This document shows, in pieces, positions 4,871-8,664 of a stretch of DNA of 8,664 nt (position 1 is the stretch's first letter; every line of letters begins with the position of its first letter). The translations under genes were made by a program, and so were the position numbers. Source of the stretch: Owenweeksia sp964619125 (GTDB taxonomy: Bacteria; Bacteroidota; Bacteroidia; Flavobacteriales; Schleiferiaceae); the NCBI GenBank assembly GCA_964619125.1, contig CAZUCA010000090.1, positions 1 to 8,664 of the forward strand. Direction: 5' to 3'. The notes beneath the pieces were generated by a model. That model searched no databases, was not told the DNA's origin, and saw nothing but the letters and a program-made list of their open reading frames with translations.

Positions 4871-6406
4871 ATGAATCAGGACGAGCTATTTAAGAAGGTA
4901 ATCTCCCACGCGAAGGAGTACGGTTTTATATTCCAATCCAGTGAAATTTACGACGGCCTGCAAGCGGTGTACGACTACGGCCAGAACGGCGCCGAGCTGA
5001 AGAACAACATCCGCGATTACTGGTGGAAAAGCATGGTGCAGATGCACGAAAACATCGTGGGCCTCGACGCCTCCATCTTTATGCACCCCACCACCTGGAA
5101 GGCCAGCGGTCACGTGGACGCCTTTAACGATCCCATGATCGACAATAAGGACAGTAAGAAGCGCTACCGCGCTGATGTACTGCTGGAAGACTACGCCGAG
5201 AAGCTGCGCCAGAAGGCCGAAAAGGAAATCACCAAGGCCAAAAAGCGTTTCGGTGACGACTTTGACGAGCAGATGTACCGCGAAACCAACCCCCGCGTAA
5301 AGAAATACCTGGGTGAAGCCGAGGAAACCATCAAGCGCATGGCCCGCAGTCTTGAGAGTGGTGACCTGCAGGGTGTAAAAGCCCTGATCGAGGAAAAGGG
5401 CATTGCCGATCCCATTTCCGGCTCTAAGAACTGGACCGAGGTACGTCAGTTCAACCTGATGTTTGGCACCAAAATGGGCTCCACTGCCGATGGTGCCAAC
5501 GAAGTGTACCTGCGACCCGAAACCGCCCAGGGCATCTTTGTAAACTTCCTCAATGTACAGAAGACCGGCCGCATGAAGGTACCCTTTGGTATTGCCCAAA
5601 CCGGTAAGGCCTTCCGCAACGAAATTGTAGCCCGGCAGTTTATTTTCCGCATGCGCGAATTTGAGCAGATGGAAATGCAGTTTTTCGTGCGTCCCGGTGA
5701 GGAGATGAAGTGGTATGAATACTGGAAGGAGCAGCGCATCAAATGGCACAAGGCCCTCAACCTGGGTGAAGACAACTACCGCTTCCACGACCATGAGAAG
5801 CTGGCCCACTACGCCAATGCCGCTGCCGATATCGAATTTAATTTCCCCTTCGGCTTCAAGGAGTTGGAAGGCATCCACAGCCGTACCGATTTCGACCTGA
5901 AGGCCCATGAGGAGCACAGCGGTAAGAAGCTGCAATACTTCGATCCTGAGCTGAACGAGAGCTACACCCCCTACGTGGTGGAAACCTCCATTGGCCTCGA
6001 CCGTATGTTCCTGGCCATCATGTCAGCGGCCTACACCGAAGAGAAGCTGCCGGACGGCTCTGAGCGCACTGTATTGCGCCTGCCCATGGCGCTGGCACCG
6101 GTAAAAGTGGCGGTATTACCGCTGGTGAAAAAGGACGGTCTGCCCGAGATTGCCCGCGAAATTATCGATGAGCTCAAGTTCGATTTCAACTGCCAGTACG
6201 ACGAAAAAGACGCCATCGGCAAGCGCTACCGCCGTCACGATGCCATTGGCACCCCTCTCTGCGTTACCGTGGATCACCAAACAAAAGAGGACAAAAGCGT
6301 GACCATTCGCAACCGGGATACGATGGCACAGGAGCGTATAGCAATCAGCGACTTGGCGGAAAGGTTAAATGAATTAGTGAGTATCAAGGCCTTACTGAGA
6401 AAATAA
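4871..6406 (+). CDS. glyS: Glycine--tRNA ligase, dimeric (alpha2) class II type
   Basis: 511 residues. It charges tRNA-Gly with glycine in the cytoplasm (EC 6.1.1.14). This is the single-chain, archaeal/eukaryal-like homodimeric enzyme (also named glyQS), not the alpha2-beta2 form of E. coli. The N-terminus, with IYDGLQAVYDYGQNGAELKNN and the motif 1 region FMHPTTWKASGHVDAFNDP (70-88), is characteristic. An insertion with charged helices covers about 95-180. The glycine-site segment RPETAQGIFVNF is at 215-226. Motif 2 spans 248-268 with FRNE and MREFEQME. Motif 3 is ETSIGLDRMF (371-380). The anticodon-binding domain occupies about 405-511. Length and motif order are complete, so the gene is intact. 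The start at 4871 matches the family N-terminus and leaves no upstream coding sequence in frame. It stands alone, preceded by a repeat-rich gap and followed by a gene with its own promoter. Confidence 0.97.
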   Translation: MNQDELFKKVISHAKEYGFIFQSSEIYDGLQAVYDYGQNGAELKNNIRDYWWKSMVQMHENIVGLDASIFMHPTTWKASGHVDAFNDPMIDNKDSKKRYRADVLLEDYAEKLRQKAEKEITKAKKRFGDDFDEQMYRETNPRVKKYLGEAEETIKRMARSLESGDLQGVKALIEEKGIADPISGSKNWTEVRQFNLMFGTKMGSTADGANEVYLRPETAQGIFVNFLNVQKTGRMKVPFGIAQTGKAFRNEIVARQFIFRMREFEQMEMQFFVRPGEEMKWYEYWKEQRIKWHKALNLGEDNYRFHDHEKLAHYANAAADIEFNFPFGFKELEGIHSRTDFDLKAHEEHSGKKLQYFDPELNESYTPYVVETSIGLDRMFLAIMSAAYTEEKLPDGSERTVLRLPMALAPVKVAVLPLVKKDGLPEIAREIIDELKFDFNCQYDEKDAIGKRYRRHDAIGTPLCVTVDHQTKEDKSVTIRNRDTMAQERIAISDLAERLNELVSIKALLRK

Positions 6407-6445
6407 ACAATTGGCGCTCACCTCCTTAATTAATAGGAAAAATTT

Positions 6446-6453
6446 TACATTCG
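6446..6453 (+). promoter_or_regulatory. Candidate -7 promoter box of the acidic lipoprotein gene
   Basis: TACATTCG matches TAnnTTCG and ends 33 bases before the ATG at 6487, nearly the same distance as the box of the marC-family gene (32 bases). No well-spaced TTG is found. Confidence 0.45.
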
Positions 6454-6486
6454 TAACCTTAATAACAACCAAATATCTGTTTTACA

Positions 6487-6747
6487 ATGAAAAAGTTGAA
6501 TCTGTTTGCCCTCGCTCTGCTCTTTGTAGGTGGTATCGCCTGCACCAATGTTGAAACTACCGAAGAAAATGCTGAAGACAGCATGGAAGAGGTAGGTGAA
6601 GACATGGAAGACGCTGCCGACGATATGGAAGAAGGCGCTGAAGAAATGGGCGAAGACATCGAGGAAGGTGCCGAAGAAGTTGGCGATGAAATCGAAGAAG
6701 GTGCCGACGAAATGGAAGAAGAAATGGAAGGTGACGACGAAATGTAG
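6487..6747 (+). CDS. Small, extremely acidic lipoprotein with 11-residue coiled-coil repeats
   Basis: 86 residues; I do not recognise a named family. Residues 1-18 are a signal peptide (MKK, then a hydrophobic core) followed by C19 in FVGGIAC. The -3 position is Gly rather than Leu, tolerable for the relaxed Bacteroidota lipobox, so C19 is a probable lipidation site. After it there is no positive charge: about half the residues are Glu or Asp. Hydrophobic residues fall at M33, V36, M40, A43, M47, A51, M54, I58, A62, V65, I69, A73, M76 and M80. The spacing begins as heptads (3-4) and settles into hendecads (4-3-4), with units E48-I58, E59-I69 and E70-M80. This predicts a long amphipathic helix or weakly twisted coiled coil tethered to a membrane. 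Function is unknown; periplasmic cation binding, a spacer or a stress-protective helix are guesses. It has its own promoter-like box and a strong terminator, so it is probably monocistronic. Confidence 0.8.
   Translation: MKKLNLFALALLFVGGIACTNVETTEENAEDSMEEVGEDMEDAADDMEEGAEEMGEDIEEGAEEVGDEIEEGADEMEEEMEGDDEM
6628..6726 (+). repeat. Three 33-bp tandem coding repeats
   Basis: Units at 6628-6660, 6661-6693 and 6694-6726 encode EEGAEEMGEDI, EEGAEEVGDEI and EEGADEMEEEM. The third has diverged most. Such in-frame units are prone to copy-number change. Confidence 0.75.
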
Positions 6748-6768
6748 TCAACCCCATTCCTAAGAAAT

Positions 6769-6806
6769 AAAGCCCCGGCCTTAACAGGTGCGGGGTTTTA
6801 TTTTTT
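6769..6806. terminator. Bidirectional intrinsic terminator between convergent genes
   Basis: AAAGCCCCG (6769-6777) pairs with CGGGGTTTT (6791-6799), 9 bp with one G-U, and a 13-base loop. On the plus strand TTTTATTTTTT follows, a strong terminator 21 bases after the lipoprotein stop. On the minus strand the stem is followed by CTTTATTTCTT, and it overlaps the stop codon of the S41 protease (6798-6800). Confidence 0.85.
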
Positions 6807-8375
6807 CATCAAACGGTTCTCGTTAAGAATTTGCTGTGCCTCCCTGATGGTGGGGTCATAAGGCGCATAGGCTTCCTGAAAGGCTCCATTACCATAAAGG
6901 TTATAGGCGATAAAGGCCTTGATACGCCCCTTGATCAGCTCGCGGGTCTCTTCCGTCTGAATTTTGATGCGGGCCATGGCCGTGCCGAAGAAGTAGCTCA
7001 GCACCTCATCATCCACCTTCCACTCCTGCATAAATTCATCCTGGCTCATCCCCTTAAAGGCAGTGCGGTTTTCATCCACATAGCTGAAGCTCTTTTCATT
7101 GAAATTGGTAAGCATGGAAAGGTGGTACAGGATGGCGGCCGAGCGACTGGTATCCATCGGTACTTCCACATCGGGTTTAATGCCGCCGCCGCCAAACACC
7201 GTCCGCCCGGAGCGGGTATGGTACTCGGTGCCTTCACCGGCTTCCTTCCTCAGTTCACGGGCATGGAAGCTCTCTTCCTCCCCCTGAACTCCATATTCAG
7301 CAAAGGGCTTTTGTATGCTGCGCCCGCTGGGAGTGTAGTAGCGGCTGGTGGTAAGGCGGATCTTACTGCCGTCCTGCAGGGTCATCTCCTCCTGTACCAG
7401 GCCCTTGCCAAAGCTGCGACGCCCTACTATCCAGGCACGGTCATTGTCCTGTAGGGCGCCCGCTAAAATTTCACTGGCCGAGGCCGAGCCTTCATTGATC
7501 AGCACCGCCAGCTTGCCATCTTCAAAGGCACCCCGGGAGGTGGCATACAACTCATTGGTTTCGCCATCGCGATCTTTGGTAAATACGATCAACTCTCCTT
7601 TCTCCAGGAACTGATCTGTCACTTCGCGTGCTACCGACAGTAAGCCGCCGGGATTGTCGCGCAGATCGAGTACCAGCTTTTTGGCGCCGCGGCGCTTTAA
7701 TTTTTTAATGGCCGTTCTCAGCTCATCGCCACTGCGCTCGGCAAAACGCACCAGCTTGATGTAGGCGGTTTCCTCATCGAGCATAAAGCTGCCCTGCACG
7801 CTGTTGATGGGCACATCACCCCGTTTTACGGTGATGAGATCCAGGCCCTGGCGTTGCTGGCTGTACACACTCAGGGCCACCCGGCTGCCCGCTTCCCCCT
7901 TAAGGGTGTGTACCACCTCGTCACTGCTGAGGCCATAGCCAAAGAGCTGCTTGTCGCCCGCCGCCAGGATGCGATCACCCTGCTTCAGGCCTGCCCGCTC
8001 GGCGGGACCGTCTTCTATTACCCGCACCACAGTGAGGGTGTCTTTAATGATTTTGAACTCAATGCCGATGCCCGAAAAGCTGCCGCGCATACTCTCGGTG
8101 CTGGCCTCCACCTGGTCAACCGGAATATAGCTGCTGTGGGGATCGAGCTGGCGCATCAGACTGGCGATGGTAGCATCGAGAATGCTGTCGGTATTGAGCT
8201 CATCCACGTACTCATAATCGATGTAGTTGATGATCTGCCGCAGCTTCTCTTCCCGCTGATTGTAGTCGCTCAGCGCAATAGTTTTAGTGGGAAAGTCGAA
8301 CACCACCCCGATGATAATGCCAATCAGCAGGGCGATGCTCAAAAAAATGGGATAGAGGATGTTACTGTTCTTCAT
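6798..8375 (-). CDS. S41 family C-terminal processing peptidase (CtpA/Prc-like), membrane-anchored
   Basis: 525 residues from the ATG at 8373-8375 (MKNSNILYP). An upstream ATG at 8411 would add 12 residues, but these lie inside the deaminase gene and precede what looks like a proper signal-anchor. Residues about 6-27 are a hydrophobic anchor, so the enzyme should sit in the periplasm. A PDZ domain covers about 98-185 (starting GSFSGIGIEF) and would recognise C-termini of substrates. The protease domain contains S299 in INEGSASASE, K324 in SFGKGLVQ and Q328. The Ser-Lys spacing of 25 residues equals that of E. coli Tsp (S430/K455), so a complete serine-lysine dyad is present. A helical C-terminal extension of about 110 residues follows the IKPDVEV strand. 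Likely role: trimming or degrading envelope proteins. The frame overlaps the preceding deaminase by 14 bp, which suggests translational coupling. Confidence 0.95.
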   Translation of the reverse strand: MKNSNILYPIFLSIALLIGIIIGVVFDFPTKTIALSDYNQREEKLRQIINYIDYEYVDELNTDSILDATIASLMRQLDPHSSYIPVDQVEASTESMRGSFSGIGIEFKIIKDTLTVVRVIEDGPAERAGLKQGDRILAAGDKQLFGYGLSSDEVVHTLKGEAGSRVALSVYSQQRQGLDLITVKRGDVPINSVQGSFMLDEETAYIKLVRFAERSGDELRTAIKKLKRRGAKKLVLDLRDNPGGLLSVAREVTDQFLEKGELIVFTKDRDGETNELYATSRGAFEDGKLAVLINEGSASASEILAGALQDNDRAWIVGRRSFGKGLVQEEMTLQDGSKIRLTTSRYYTPSGRSIQKPFAEYGVQGEEESFHARELRKEAGEGTEYHTRSGRTVFGGGGIKPDVEVPMDTSRSAAILYHLSMLTNFNEKSFSYVDENRTAFKGMSQDEFMQEWKVDDEVLSYFFGTAMARIKIQTEETRELIKGRIKAFIAYNLYGNGAFQEAYAPYDPTIREAQQILNENRLMKK

Positions 8376-8664
8376 GGGCCAGGGCAATATCTTCGAGCTG
8401 CAGTATGTCAACGCCGGCCTTTTCCAGAAATTTCAGACCGCTGTCATCCTTATAACGGTCAATGTACACTAATCGTTTGATGCCCGCCTGGTGAATTAAC
8501 TTACTGCACTGCTGGCAGGGCGACATGGTGAGGTAGAGCGTACCACCGGCACAGCTGTGGGTGCTGCCCGCCACCTTAAGGATAGCGTTGGCCTCGGCAT
8601 GCAATACATACCACTTGGTGTAGCCCTCATCGTCCTCACAAAAATTTTCAAAACCACTGGGGGT
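8362..8664 (-). CDS. Deoxycytidylate (dCMP) deaminase, C-terminal part (5' end outside window)
   Basis: 100 residues are visible and the frame stays open to the window edge. A TTG at 8604 is internal, because the residues before it (TPSGFENFCEDDEGYTKWYV) belong to the conserved family sequence. Counting from the window edge, the zinc site is H22 and E24 in LHAEANAI, with C50 and C53 in SPCQQC; E24 is the catalytic proton shuttle. The enzyme converts dCMP to dUMP for thymidylate synthesis (EC 3.5.4.12; the B. subtilis homologue is called ComEB). The C-terminal YIDRYKDDSGLKFLEKAGVDI completes the fold, and the tail through EEQ overlaps the S41 protease start. From memory this gene pair is common in Bacteroidota, although no shared pathway is obvious. 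A related cytidine/deoxycytidylate deaminase of other specificity is a less likely alternative. Confidence 0.92.
   Translation of the reverse strand, partial: TPSGFENFCEDDEGYTKWYVLHAEANAILKVAGSTHSCAGGTLYLTMSPCQQCSKLIHQAGIKRLVYIDRYKDDSGLKFLEKAGVDILQLEDIALAHEEQ

Noticed and set aside
4886..5935. 349-codon open frame on the minus strand
   Set aside because: Lies wholly antisense to glycyl-tRNA synthetase, whose motifs are complete. The predicted product has no recognisable domain and reflects the codon bias of the real gene.
7854..8480. 208-codon plus-strand frame
   Set aside because: Antisense to the S41 protease and the deaminase, both with intact catalytic motifs.

Overview
The window looks like a chromosomal segment of a Bacteroidota bacterium, probably a flavobacterial-type lineage with moderate GC. 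Four things suggest this: the -7 promoter boxes are of the TAnnTTTG/TAnnTTCG kind, Shine-Dalgarno sequences are essentially absent, the lipobox is relaxed, and several proteins have the architecture usual in that phylum (a DEAD-box helicase that ends just after motif VI, a lysine-tailed cold-shock-domain protein, and a dCMP deaminase overlapping an S41 protease). No phage, insertion sequence, CRISPR array, tRNA or rRNA was seen. This is mostly core genome, and the less ordinary material lies in the two long non-coding stretches and one small acidic lipoprotein.

Layout. Positions 2-661 (+) hold the C-terminal catalytic end of a class III adenylate cyclase, followed by a probable terminator. 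Positions 783-1358 (+) encode a six-helix MarC-family membrane protein. It converges, with a 16-bp gap, on 1375-1974 (-), an unrecognised secreted and probably outer-membrane beta-barrel protein. Positions 1975-2421 hold divergent promoters and a roughly 340-nt leader full of stem-loops. The leader precedes a DEAD-box RNA helicase (2422-3624, +) and, 25 bp further on, a cold-shock-domain protein (3650-4090, +). The pair reads as an RNA-remodelling, cold-adaptation operon with a candidate RNA-based control region.

Positions 4091-4870 are 780 bp without a credible gene. They contain a thrice-repeated TCAGGCGG word, a 14-bp palindrome, a strong 10-bp hairpin, three blocks of short degenerate repeats (two with a clear 10-bp period), and a nested inverted repeat just upstream of glycyl-tRNA synthetase (4871-6406, +). 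The glyS -7 box sits five bases before the ATG, which predicts a leaderless or nearly leaderless transcript.

Positions 6487-6747 (+) encode an 86-residue, extremely acidic lipoprotein built on 11-residue repeats. It ends at a bidirectional terminator shared with the minus-strand pair 8664-8362 (dCMP deaminase, cut by the window edge) and 8375-6798 (S41 C-terminal processing protease), whose reading frames overlap by 14 bp.

The best candidates for something undescribed are the structured leader of the helicase/cold-shock operon, the acidic hendecad lipoprotein, the recurrent TAnnTTCG form of the -7 box, and the 10-bp-periodic intergenic repeats. None amounts to a clearly new multi-gene system.
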